Positions 20,834 through 28,798 of a stretch of 64,000 nt of DNA are shown here, one piece after another. The stretch lies in contig NZ_JAJJMO010000001.1 in assembly GCF_020905345.1 (NCBI RefSeq), forward strand, positions 868,001 to 932,000, in the 5' to 3' direction. The notes below the pieces were generated by a model. It did no database searches and was not told the DNA's origin. It saw only the letters and a list, made by a program, of their open reading frames with translations. Every line of letters starts with the position of its first letter. The stretch's first letter is position 1. Both the position numbers and the translations under genes were made by a program. The DNA is from Flavobacterium pisciphilum. Lineage in GTDB: Bacteria; Bacteroidota; Bacteroidia; Flavobacteriales; Flavobacteriaceae.

Positions 20834-21706
20834 ATTCAGTATTTGCAGCATCCTACCTACCTCAATATCCATTCTCGAAAAGGCAAACCATTTTTTGCCC
20901 AGATCTTTGAGGGAAGCTCCGATATGATAGAGTTCTGTATCGTCAATAATTAAAAAACGGTCGTGGGCATCTGTAAAATTTTTAACTTCAATGGGAGGAT
21001 ATTGACAGTTGTACCGTTGTAAATCCAGCCGTAGCTGATTACTTATGTTTTTGGTATAGATGATAGCGGTTACTTCAGTAGTTCGTTTTCCCAATAAAGT
21101 CAGCACCGTGTCGTCCACATAATTGTCAAGCAGGATAATGGAATGGTTAGCGCTTCGGATGATATCCGATACAAAAGTGTAAGCATCAAAGATTTGTCCG
21201 TTGTAGAAAATGCCTTTTTCGCTATGGAGCTTATCACTTTCTAAAGCCTTAAAAATCTCTTCAAATTTTTGGTCGGTTTGTAGTTGTTTTAATTCGATAT
21301 TCTCCAAACGCTGAAACAGTGAAGCATTGCTGATAAGGATTTTACGCATTTCTACAAAGGCATTCATTATCTCGATGCTTACCCTTATAGCAACAGTGCT
21401 TTTTAGTACACCGGAAAGCATTGCTATTCCTTGTTCGGCAAATACAAAGGGCAGGTATTTTCGGTGCTGACCTCTACCTGTATTTAAGGTCACAAATTGT
21501 GACCTTAAAACTTCCCACTCCTCGGATGTTAGCTGAAAACAGAAATTTTCGGGGAAACGTTCTGCATTACGCTTTACAGCTTGGTTGAAAACCTTAGTTT
21601 CAACCTGATAAATACTAGCAAGGTCGGTATCCAGCATCACCTGTTTTCCTCTGATGCTGTAAATCCTGTTTTCTATCTCTTTTTGTGGAATGATATTATT
21701 TTCCAT
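20825..21706 (-). CDS. ORF6N (KilA-N type) DNA-binding protein with C-terminal PLD-like domain
   Basis: A 293-residue protein. The first ~115 residues are an ORF6N domain (IYSIRGKQVMLDTDLASIYQVETKVFNQAVKRN, then FPENFCFQL and RKYLPFVFAEQGIAMLSGVL), a DNA-binding fold of phage and element proteins. Residues ~115-160 are a helical linker. The C-terminal ~125 residues (FVSDIIRSANHSIILLDNYVDD..., then DAHDRFLIIDDTELYHIGASLKDLG) resemble a single phospholipase D-like module, with HDR in place of the usual HxK. It is coupled to topB by a TAATG overlap (one base shared). It probably acts in element maintenance or exclusion; catalytic activity is doubtful. Confidence 0.8.
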   Translation of the reverse strand: MENNIIPQKEIENRIYSIRGKQVMLDTDLASIYQVETKVFNQAVKRNAERFPENFCFQLTSEEWEVLRSQFVTLNTGRGQHRKYLPFVFAEQGIAMLSGVLKSTVAIRVSIEIMNAFVEMRKILISNASLFQRLENIELKQLQTDQKFEEIFKALESDKLHSEKGIFYNGQIFDAYTFVSDIIRSANHSIILLDNYVDDTVLTLLGKRTTEVTAIIYTKNISNQLRLDLQRYNCQYPPIEVKNFTDAHDRFLIIDDTELYHIGASLKDLGKKWFAFSRMDIEVGRMLQILNRA

Positions 21707-23793
21707 TATTTCTGTTTGGGTTTATTCTTTTCAAATTCAAATGAAGTACTGCAATCTGCATTCAATACGATAAAAGCATCAAACTTTTTCCCTGCTTTGC
21801 TTTTCATCCCTTTGATAAGATTGGTTTTTCCTTTGTTGACAAGGTTTTCAATCTCAGCTATACTAATTTGCAGCTCACAAACATTCCGGAACTGAATCCA
21901 ATTACAAACCTCATCGGGACATTTCACAATTTTATCACGGATAATCAATTGTTGGCTTTTGCATTTTGGGCAAATCAATTTCGGTAAATTGTTTGTAGCG
22001 ATGGAGGTTTGCAACAATTCATTGGTAATAGATTTTGTATAAACTTCCATTTCCTTGTGAAATGTTTCTGCATCAGCTTCGTTGTTTTCAATTTTCTGCA
22101 ACGCCAATTCCCATTCGGCAGTCATGGCTACATCAGCAATTTTTCGGTCTTTTACCAACTCGTACACTTGCAATCCTTTTTCCGTAGGGATTAGAGATTT
22201 CTTTTCTCGCTGAATATAATTACGGGTAAACAGCGTTTCAATGATGGTGGCTCTTGTTGCCGGAGTACCGATACCGATATTTTGCAAAGCTTTCCGTTCT
22301 TCCTCGTTTTCGATTTCCTTTCCCGCGGTTTCCATTGCCGATAAAAGCCCTGCCTCGGTATAAAGTACAGGCGGTTTGGTTTTCTTTTCCAAAACGATCG
22401 CTTCTTTAATTTTCAGTTCATCACCCTTTTTCAATTCGGGCAAATCTTGTATAGGTTCGGTATCGTCTTCCGTAAAGCTACCCTTAATGGCACGCCAACC
22501 TGCTTCTAAAATTTTACAACCTTTTGCTGTGAAATCATAATGAGCGGTCTGTAATGAAACATCGGTAATCTCTTTGACACAAGCTCCCGAAATAGCTTCG
22601 AGTAAACGAAAGGCAATCATATCGTAAACGGCATTTTCGTCTGCACTCAAAACAGATGGTATTTTGTCCGTAATCAATAATCCGTGATGATCGGTAACTC
22701 GCAAATCGTTTACGATACGTTTATTGAAACGTCCCCATTTAATTTTTGATAAGGCTGTTTTGCAAACTTCTCTGTTTTGTAAGGCTCTTACGAGGTTCGC
22801 AATTTCAGCCCATACATCTTCTGGAATATACTTGCTACCGGTACGTGGATAGGTAATGAATTTCTTTTCGTAGAGGCTTTGGGCAATATTCAGCGTTTTT
22901 TCGGCAGAAAGGTTCAGTTTTTTATTCGCTTCCTTTTGCAAACCGGTAAGGTCAAATAATAAAGGAGGCTGTTCGGTAACAGTTTTACTTTCTACTGAAG
23001 TAATGCTTACTGCATTACCGTTTCTTTCGATAGATTTTAAGGTATCATCTGCCTGCTGTTTATCCTGCCATCTGGTGGTAGAAATACTTTTAAATTCAAT
23101 TTGCTCTTTATGATGCAATAACTGAATCTGCCAGTATTTCAGTATGGAGAAATTTTTGTTATCTAAATAACGTTTACAGATTAAAGCAAGAGTTGGCGTT
23201 TGCACACGTCCAAGAGAATAAATGCCGTTGCTAGCGGTGATACTCAACGCTTGTGTGGCATTGATGCCTACGAGCCAATCGGCACGGCTTCTACCTTGGG
23301 CTGCCTGATACAATCCGTCAAATTCCTTTCCACTTTTCAGGTTGTCAAAACCTTGCTTGATGGCTTTTTCGGTAAGTGAGCTTATCCAAAGGCGCTCAAA
23401 GGGTTTTCTACAATTCAGATATTCATAGATGTAGCGAAAAATAAGTTCGCCCTCACGACCAGCATCGGTAGCAACAATAAGGCTTTCACTTTGGTTGAAC
23501 AGTTTCTCAATGACTTTCAACTGTTTTAAAGCACCTGCATCTGCGGTATAACCTTTGTCTTTTTTTACTTTTCGAACGGTAAGCATAAACGGATTTGGGA
23601 GGATTGGCAAGGCGGTTTTGTCAAATCCCGAAATCCCATAATCTTCGGGCATTCCCAAACCTATCAGGTGTCCGAATGCCCAGGTAACAAAATAGCCGTT
23701 ACCTGTAAGATAGCCATCTTTTTTATCGGATGCTCCTACAATTCCGGCTATTTCTCTTGCTACGCTTGGTTTTTCTGCAATAATTGTCTTCAT
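21706..23793 (-). CDS. topB: type IA DNA topoisomerase (TopB/topoisomerase III-like)
   Basis: A 695-residue topoisomerase that relaxes or decatenates DNA by single-strand passage. The Toprim domain is visible as KTIIAEKPSVAREIA at the start and VATDAGREGELIFRYIYE (~110-127). The active-site tyrosine is Tyr315 in FITYPRTGSKYIPED. A C4 zinc-ribbon-like module (CPKC...CPDEVC) lies near the C-terminus, followed by a basic tail. Copies like this are standard in Bacteroidota ICEs, where a related protein (exc of CTnDOT) assists excision. It starts 3 nt after the upstream DUF3945 gene and overlaps the ORF6N gene by one base, so all belong to one operon. Confidence 0.93.
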   Translation of the reverse strand: MKTIIAEKPSVAREIAGIVGASDKKDGYLTGNGYFVTWAFGHLIGLGMPEDYGISGFDKTALPILPNPFMLTVRKVKKDKGYTADAGALKQLKVIEKLFNQSESLIVATDAGREGELIFRYIYEYLNCRKPFERLWISSLTEKAIKQGFDNLKSGKEFDGLYQAAQGRSRADWLVGINATQALSITASNGIYSLGRVQTPTLALICKRYLDNKNFSILKYWQIQLLHHKEQIEFKSISTTRWQDKQQADDTLKSIERNGNAVSITSVESKTVTEQPPLLFDLTGLQKEANKKLNLSAEKTLNIAQSLYEKKFITYPRTGSKYIPEDVWAEIANLVRALQNREVCKTALSKIKWGRFNKRIVNDLRVTDHHGLLITDKIPSVLSADENAVYDMIAFRLLEAISGACVKEITDVSLQTAHYDFTAKGCKILEAGWRAIKGSFTEDDTEPIQDLPELKKGDELKIKEAIVLEKKTKPPVLYTEAGLLSAMETAGKEIENEEERKALQNIGIGTPATRATIIETLFTRNYIQREKKSLIPTEKGLQVYELVKDRKIADVAMTAEWELALQKIENNEADAETFHKEMEVYTKSITNELLQTSIATNNLPKLICPKCKSQQLIIRDKIVKCPDEVCNWIQFRNVCELQISIAEIENLVNKGKTNLIKGMKSKAGKKFDAFIVLNADCSTSFEFEKNKPKQK

Positions 23794-23796
23794 ATT

Positions 23797-25260
23797 TTAC
23801 ACTTTTCTACCTTTAGATTTTGCAGGTGCTTTTGGTTTTTCCTGTTGATCCTGCTGTTGCTTATTTTTTGGGGTTTGTTGTCCCGTTTTCAAAGGTTCCT
23901 TGATATTCTTGGTTGCTTCGTTGGTTTTGCCCTCCGAATTAACGGCAGTCTGCGTTTTATGAGCTTCGGTAGGTTTTGCCTGTGCTTTGAGTTTATCGGG
24001 ATTTTGAAACGAGAAATCTGTTTTGCCCGTTTCTTTATTGAGTGTGATGTAACCCTGATATTTTTGTCCTTTTTTATCTATCAAACCATCTAAATAAACC
24101 GTTTGCCCTGCTTTGAACTTGTTGTACTGCTCATCATCGAGTTCCTTTCCTCTAAATGTTTTCGGAACTTCTTGCGATTGGCTCTGTTCCTTAGCCTGCC
24201 CAGTATTTTGAGTTTGCTGATTGCTTTTGCTTCGATCAAATAGAAACTCAACATATCTTTTATCGGCATTGAACTGAACCGTTGCACTAAATTCATCGCC
24301 TTTTTTAGAAATCATTCCGTCTAATTTTAAAGGCTTACCTTCCATTAAAGTCTGTTTTTGTTCGTCGTTTAATTTTACTCCTTTAATTTCATTGGGAATT
24401 TTGATGTATTCCGTTTTTAGGGCGATCAATTCGTTTGTTAGCCTGTCCACACTGATAATAGAGGGCATCTGTTCGTTTGTTTTAGTATTGGTCAAATTAA
24501 CCACACGTCCCATGTTACCCGTTTCCAACAAGTTTTTCTTGTCCTCATCGGTAAACTTGTGTCCGAAGAACTCAAAATTGAGGTTAGGTTCTTTTCTGAT
24601 ACCGTGTATCGCTGCCACAACCATTCCGTCTGGTGTGGTCTGTAAAGACAAGCGAGCATCTGTACGAACAATAGCACCGCCAAGATTTACGCTGACAGGT
24701 ACAAGGTCATTGGTTTTGTAGCCTCTTAACAAAGGATCTAAAAGGTTCATTTTTTCAAGACGTTCTTTACCTAATCCAAGATTGCTCATTGTTTCCCAAT
24801 CAATCTGTTCTGGTTTAAAGCGGTATTCGCTGGTTTCCGGTGTTGTCTGTGTTGTTTCCATATTATTTTGATTTTCTTGTTGATTTTCTTTTTCGGGTTC
24901 GATTTTTACTTCGTTCTTTTTCATTTCCTTCTCGCCTTCGGGCGTGGGATGATCGACCTGCTTTTGCATTTCCTTAGCTTTATCTAAAGCCTCATCGGCA
25001 GGGACTTTGAAGAATGAAAAATGGGTAGGATTTTTTAGCTGCCGCAGAAAGTTGGAAAAGAAATTCGAGAACAGATCTCCGTGTTTGTCCACGTGCATAA
25101 ACTGGCTTTGATTTTCCTTTGTAGGATCGGTAGTCTTCAACTTGCCATTTTCGTCAATACCTGTAACTGCTTGTATTTTATTCTTTTGCTTATCCAGTAC
25201 CAATAATATATCCGATAGCTGTTCTGGGGCAGGTTGCTTGTTTTCTGTTTCTTCGCTCAT
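23797..25260 (-). CDS. DUF4099/DUF3945-domain protein of the conjugative element
   Basis: A 487-residue soluble protein of low-complexity, charged, Gln/Lys-rich composition. An N-terminal segment (ILLVLDKQKNKIQAVTGIDENG) is followed by a charged linker, a DUF4099-like middle (~145-300, starting YRFKPEQIDWETMSNLGLG) and two DUF3945-type repeats: KLNDEQKQTLMEGKPLKLDG (~305) and ELDDEQYNKFKAGQTVYLDG (~378), each followed by a short beta-rich unit. The C-terminal ~90 residues are a disordered K/Q/T-rich tail ending in KSKGRKV. These domains are found almost only in Bacteroidota mobile elements. It sits directly upstream of topB. Its molecular role is unknown. Confidence 0.85.
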   Translation of the reverse strand: MSEETENKQPAPEQLSDILLVLDKQKNKIQAVTGIDENGKLKTTDPTKENQSQFMHVDKHGDLFSNFFSNFLRQLKNPTHFSFFKVPADEALDKAKEMQKQVDHPTPEGEKEMKKNEVKIEPEKENQQENQNNMETTQTTPETSEYRFKPEQIDWETMSNLGLGKERLEKMNLLDPLLRGYKTNDLVPVSVNLGGAIVRTDARLSLQTTPDGMVVAAIHGIRKEPNLNFEFFGHKFTDEDKKNLLETGNMGRVVNLTNTKTNEQMPSIISVDRLTNELIALKTEYIKIPNEIKGVKLNDEQKQTLMEGKPLKLDGMISKKGDEFSATVQFNADKRYVEFLFDRSKSNQQTQNTGQAKEQSQSQEVPKTFRGKELDDEQYNKFKAGQTVYLDGLIDKKGQKYQGYITLNKETGKTDFSFQNPDKLKAQAKPTEAHKTQTAVNSEGKTNEATKNIKEPLKTGQQTPKNKQQQDQQEKPKAPAKSKGRKV

Positions 25261-25333
25261 AATCTGAATATTTAAAGTTCAAATACCGAAAGTAGTTGAA
25301 GCCTTTGCTTGATTGCAGGATTTGGCAGTCAAA

Positions 25334-25356
25334 GGCAGTGTTTGTCACCCATTGGC
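25334..25356. repeat. short repeat, copy 1, at the 3' end of an HTH gene
   Basis: GGCAGTGTTTGTC followed directly by ACCCATTGG. The same two blocks recur, 11 nt further apart, at 26060-26092 upstream of the HTH pair. Possibly a binding site for one of the two HTH proteins. Confidence 0.4.
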
Positions 25357-25653
25357 TTTCAGTTTAGGTAAGGGAGGATTAAAACTTTCTCTTATGAATT
25401 GATGCACATCGGATAGTTTGTAGTACAGTTTACCACTGATGGTATAATAAGGCAGCTTGCCAATAGAGCGGTAGCGCTGTAAAGATCGGTTGCTGATTTT
25501 CAGCATTTGTAATAAATCCTGATTGTCCAGTAATTCTTCCCCGTCAATGCTGTTGCGTTTCTTTTGTAAACTGTCAATATTATCGCTCAGCATATCCATT
25601 CGCTCCATGATGCGTTCCATCCACGCCAAAAATTCCATTCTGTCAATATTCAT
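25345..25653 (-). CDS. helix-turn-helix (excisionase-like) DNA-binding protein
   Basis: A 102-residue protein with a helical N-terminus (MEFLAWMERIMERMDMLSDNIDSLQKK, written here in part) and a winged HTH of the MerR/excisionase type at ~40-90: LLDNQDLLQMLKISNRSLQRYR, then GKLPYYTISGKLYYKLSDV. Pairs of such proteins open the ICE backbone operon in Bacteroidota and are thought to act as recombination directionality or regulatory factors. It follows the other HTH gene by 11 nt and precedes the DUF3945 gene by 84 nt. Confidence 0.85.
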   Translation of the reverse strand: MNIDRMEFLAWMERIMERMDMLSDNIDSLQKKRNSIDGEELLDNQDLLQMLKISNRSLQRYRSIGKLPYYTISGKLYYKLSDVHQFIRESFNPPLPKLKANG

Positions 25654-25664
25654 AGCCCTACGTT

Positions 25665-26018
25665 TTACGGTTTTCTCAATTTTAGTTTTCTTCCTTTTTC
25701 GACATAGCTTTTTCCTTTTGCCATAAGTTCTTTTACAAATTCATCACTGCTTTGAATGGCATTTGCATTCAGCATATCCTTGATTGATCCGATGGTATAG
25801 AAATATTGTCCGTAGATTTTTGAGTAAGCTATTTCGCCTTTGGTACGCATTCGCCACAAAGTCTTTTCGCTGATATGCAGGTATTGGCATACCTCGTGAT
25901 TGTTGAGCCAGAGATTATCATAACTTGTATCTTCTAGTCTTTTCAGATAATCGAAAATGGCATTGATACGATTGTCAAGTTGTTGCCAAGCTTCTTCTTC
26001 AATAGTGATTATTTTCAT
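25665..26018 (-). CDS. helix-turn-helix DNA-binding protein
   Basis: A 117-residue relative of the next gene. It has a helical N-terminus (DNRINAIFDYLKRLED) and an HTH at ~38-95: WLNNHEVCQYLHISEKTLWRMR, then KGEIAYSKIYGQYFYTIGSI. The C-terminus is basic (GRKLKLRKP). It is the first gene of the minus-strand backbone operon, with the repeat-bearing 250-nt region 26019-26267 upstream, and is a candidate regulator of element transfer or excision. Confidence 0.85.
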   Translation of the reverse strand: MKIITIEEEAWQQLDNRINAIFDYLKRLEDTSYDNLWLNNHEVCQYLHISEKTLWRMRTKGEIAYSKIYGQYFYTIGSIKDMLNANAIQSSDEFVKELMAKGKSYVEKGRKLKLRKP

Positions 26019-26059
26019 TACACAGCATTTAAAGTTTACTATGCAAAGTTGCTAAGGGT

Positions 26060-26092
26060 GGCAGAGTTTGTCCGCCAATGCTTACCCATTGG
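26060..26092. repeat. short repeat, copy 2, upstream of the HTH operon
   Basis: GGCAGAGTTTGTC and ACCCATTGG, the blocks seen at 25334-25356, here separated by CGCCAATGCTT. A related inverted motif, TTGCCAATTGGCA, is at about 26191-26203. The cluster lies in the promoter region of the HTH operon and could be its operator. Confidence 0.4.
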
Positions 26093-26213
26093 TTTGGCAC
26101 TTTTTTTAAAATTTTTAGAATAGAGAAAATCCCTTACTAGATAAGGTTTTTGAAGAATTGGAGATGTTTTTAGATGGAAATTCGCCAGCGTTTGCCAATT
26201 GGCAGATATGGGC

Positions 26214-26243
26214 AAAAAAAAAGCAGCACACAAAATGTACTGC
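26214..26243 (-). terminator. Rho-independent terminator after the second rteC gene
   Basis: On the minus strand GCAGTACA pairs with TGTGCTGC (one G-T pair) around TTTTG and is followed by nine T. It begins 25 nt after the rteC stop. Confidence 0.8.
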
Positions 26244-26267
26244 CTGTAAATTCTCACTTGAATAAGG

Positions 26268-27113
26268 TTAAAGGTCTTTATCCATGTATTCTTCTAATGA
26301 AGTTTTAAGCTGATCTAAAAATGAAGTTCGGGTGCCGCTTCGGGTTTTCATGCGGTGGAAAGCGTGGTGCACATCATTTAAGGGAGTTCGGAATAATACT
26401 TGGAAAAGCAAAGCTAATTTGCGGATGCCCATTTTTCCGTATGCTATGGAGTTTGAGGCATAAAGGGCGTAAATTAATTCGATAAGTGCATTTTGAGAAT
26501 TTGTCCAGGAAATATCCTTGTTGGTATCGCCATTCAGGAAGATGGTATCGGAATTTTCTTCGGGATTGATTTTGGCGAGCAGATATGTGTAAAGTAATTC
26601 GTTGGCAATAATGTAAGCAATCTTGTTGTCGTAATAAGTGGAGAAACTAAGGTCAATTTCAAACACACCGCTTTTAAGTCCATCGTGATAATTAATTTGC
26701 CCAAGCCTAAAATAACTATGATCACGATCTGTTCTGCCTGCACGATAGTACCTGTAAAAATCCTCATTACAGATACTTTCTTTATATTCTGCTTTGAGAT
26801 TTTTGAGCTGATTTTCGTAAAAACATTGGTGTATTTTTCCGGTGCTAACAGGGCAGGTGGTTTCAATGCGAAACACCTTGTTGTAATAAATGAGTTTGCC
26901 TAAAACTTGCGGTTTGATGTTCTTGAAAAAATCAATTTCCTGTTGCTCATTTTTAAATCCAAATTGGAGGACTTGGTCTTTTATAGAACTCAACATGTCC
27001 TTTAGGAACAAAGTCATTTGATATGTTTCATTTGCTGTCGGCAATACTTCAGAAGTTAGTTTATCTTCCTTATGCCTGATTTGCGCTAATATTTTACTCA
27101 ACACGATTTCCAT
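26268..27113 (-). CDS. RteC-domain protein (second copy)
   Basis: A 281-residue RteC-family protein with the ordered motifs EIDFFKNIKPQVLGKLIYYNKVFRIET, FYRYYRAG, the IDLSFSTYYDNKIAYIIANELL core and SWTNSQNALIELIYALYASN. It is the outermost backbone gene at this side, with its own terminator, and is read in the same direction as the HTH operon. The family founder controls excision and transfer functions of CTnDOT. The other RteC gene is 14 kb away in opposite orientation. No integrase or recognisable attachment site follows at its upstream side. Confidence 0.9.
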   Translation of the reverse strand: MEIVLSKILAQIRHKEDKLTSEVLPTANETYQMTLFLKDMLSSIKDQVLQFGFKNEQQEIDFFKNIKPQVLGKLIYYNKVFRIETTCPVSTGKIHQCFYENQLKNLKAEYKESICNEDFYRYYRAGRTDRDHSYFRLGQINYHDGLKSGVFEIDLSFSTYYDNKIAYIIANELLYTYLLAKINPEENSDTIFLNGDTNKDISWTNSQNALIELIYALYASNSIAYGKMGIRKLALLFQVLFRTPLNDVHHAFHRMKTRSGTRTSFLDQLKTSLEEYMDKDL

Positions 27114-27447
27114 AGCATAGTCTTTTTTAAGGGTTATTACTATTTGTTTCGGAGTTGCAACTATTGTTGATATACCAAAATCAAATTTTGTGAATATTCT
27201 TCAGACCATTTCCACAGATGAACCCAACTTGGGAAAGATTTATTTTCAAGAAACTGTATTTTGGATAAACAAAAAAGGTAAAGTCTTGGTGTACTTTACC
27301 CTTTATTTATTAAATTTGCTGTATTGATTTACAAGGTAATCGAGTGAAAGTAAGCGCAATGAGCACCATTACTAAATCGTTACCGATAGAGTTTTCCACT
27401 CTCGTAAACTACTCTTAATAAGCTGAGTTGGGCTTAATTAATCTTTT
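27114..27447. other. gene-free junction between conjugative-element genes and the NRPS locus
   Basis: No credible reading frame is seen on either strand apart from short fragments. The stretch holds one terminator hairpin (27271-27300). The gene content changes sharply here, from ICE backbone to a secondary-metabolite locus, so an element end may lie in it, but I could not find a matching direct repeat in the window. Confidence 0.5.
27271..27300 (-). terminator. terminator downstream of the EthD-like gene
   Basis: GGTAAAGT and ACTTTACC form an 8-bp stem around an 8-nt loop. On the minus strand it is followed by six T. It is ~150 nt past the stop of the EthD-like gene. Confidence 0.65.
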
Positions 27448-27642
27448 TCAAGAAAAAAGATGCCCAATAATTTTATACGAAATAACCTCATCAGATGCCG
27501 CTGCAGTATTCTCCTCAATAGCAATTCCTTTTAATACCGCTCCAAAAATTGATTTAGATAGTGGCATGTGATTATTTAAATAATAAGGTAAATCAAACCA
27601 ATCATTTTCTTTAACAGGATAAAATACAGTTACTTTAATCAT
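27448..27642 (-). CDS. EthD-family protein, shorter than usual
   Basis: A 64-residue product that matches the N-terminal two thirds of the EthD (dimeric alpha-beta barrel) family: MIKVTVFYP, YYLNNHMPL with the family histidine, and a closing YKIIGHLF. Family members are ~100 residues and continue with a helix of the FDSLEAF type; here the frame stops after HLFS within a run of T, followed by CTTGAAAAAG. It may be truncated or frameshifted. It lies 15 nt after the methyltransferase gene on the same strand and so belongs to the same transcript. EthD-like proteins often accompany oxidative or cyclisation steps in biosynthesis; a role here is inference. Confidence 0.55.
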   Translation of the reverse strand: MIKVTVFYPVKENDWFDLPYYLNNHMPLSKSIFGAVLKGIAIEENTAAASDEVISYKIIGHLFS

Positions 27643-27657
27643 ATCTCTAGTATTTAA

Positions 27658-28683
27658 TTATACTAATTTTTCACATTCGATAATACCCGAAATTTCAGTA
27701 TTGGTCTCAATTAATCTTATAAACGACAATCCTACTTGTTTTAACAGCGATTTAAATTCACTCAGCGTTCGTTCTTTTCCTGTAGTCAATGCCATAAGAT
27801 TTAAATCCAATAACTTTCCTGCATGCGGACCATTTAATTCATCTGAAATAACCGAATCTATAATTAATAATTTCCCTCCAACTGGCATAGCTTTATAACA
27901 AACTTTCAGAATATCAATTGCTTCTTTATCATTCCAATCATGTATTACCCATTTGGTCAGATAAAGATCTGCATTGGCTGGTATTTCATCAAAGAAACTT
28001 CCTCCTGAAACGGAGACTCTGTTTTTTAAATCATCTGGGATTTGTTTAGCAGTAGCTTCTACAACATAAGGTTCATCAAAAATAATCCCTTTACTCGATG
28101 GAGAAGAATAAAGTACTGTAAATAACATTGCTCCATTCCCTCCACCTATATCCACAATGGTTTTGTAAGGAGAAAAATCATACGTATCTATAATTCCTTT
28201 TAATACCGCTCCAGACACACCTGCCATTGCTTTCATTAGATTAGCACCAGCGTCAGGATTATCTTTGTAATATTCCCAAACAGACTTTTCATAAACATCA
28301 TCAAAAGATACTTTCCCAGTTTGTACTCCATAGGTTAAGTTTCCAAAAGCTGGATAATGCTCTCCTAGATTTGCCAAAGCCCAAGGCTTAATAGAACCAG
28401 GAACATCTGTTAATAAGGTTGCTCCCAAATCATTGATTTTAAATTTACCATTAGGTAACTCTTCAAATATACCTACACTTGCCGTAGCACGTAATAATCG
28501 ATATAATGAAGTCTCATCTGATTGAGATTCTTTTGCTAGTTCTGATAAAGATTTGGGTTCATCAACAAGTAAATCTGCAATTTCTAATTTAGCTACGGAG
28601 TGGATTGCACAAGCAACCCAGTATCCACTAATTAATTCATACATCTTAAATGTAAGCTCAGGATTCTTTGGGAGATTTTTCAT
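27658..28683 (-). CDS. SAM-dependent O-methyltransferase (acetylserotonin/hydroxyneurosporene type)
   Basis: A 341-residue methyltransferase of the plant-type/ASMT O-methyltransferase class. The N-terminal winged-helix dimerisation domain (~15-90) contains LAKESQSDETSLYRLLRATASVG, written here in part as ETSLYRLLRA. The SAM-binding motif I is VDIGGGNG (177-184). The catalytic-base region is WVIHDWND with His248. It is divergent from the NRPS gene (115-nt shared upstream region) and followed by the EthD-like gene. It is a good candidate for tailoring a phenolic or enolic oxygen on the NRPS product, for instance a tyrosine-derived ring; the substrate is inferred only from the neighbourhood. Confidence 0.9.
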   Translation of the reverse strand: MKNLPKNPELTFKMYELISGYWVACAIHSVAKLEIADLLVDEPKSLSELAKESQSDETSLYRLLRATASVGIFEELPNGKFKINDLGATLLTDVPGSIKPWALANLGEHYPAFGNLTYGVQTGKVSFDDVYEKSVWEYYKDNPDAGANLMKAMAGVSGAVLKGIIDTYDFSPYKTIVDIGGGNGAMLFTVLYSSPSSKGIIFDEPYVVEATAKQIPDDLKNRVSVSGGSFFDEIPANADLYLTKWVIHDWNDKEAIDILKVCYKAMPVGGKLLIIDSVISDELNGPHAGKLLDLNLMALTTGKERTLSEFKSLLKQVGLSFIRLIETNTEISGIIECEKLV

Positions 28684-28798
28684 ATTAAATAATTGTATAT
28701 TTTTGATTACTAACGATTTAAAATTAAAAAAAAGTTTTTAAATTGCAGTTAATTCCTATTTATTTTTTTATTAATTAATCTTAACCCATATTAATTTT
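28684..28798. promoter_or_regulatory. divergent promoter region between methyltransferase and NRPS genes
   Basis: A 115-nt very AT-rich stretch must hold both promoters. I found no clean TAnnTTTG on either strand, so expression may rely on an activator or an alternative sigma factor. Confidence 0.35.

Noticed and set aside
26039..26257. 72-codon minus-strand frame between the HTH operon and rteC
   Set aside because: It runs through the rteC terminator and the repeat-bearing promoter region, and the product has no recognisable domain.
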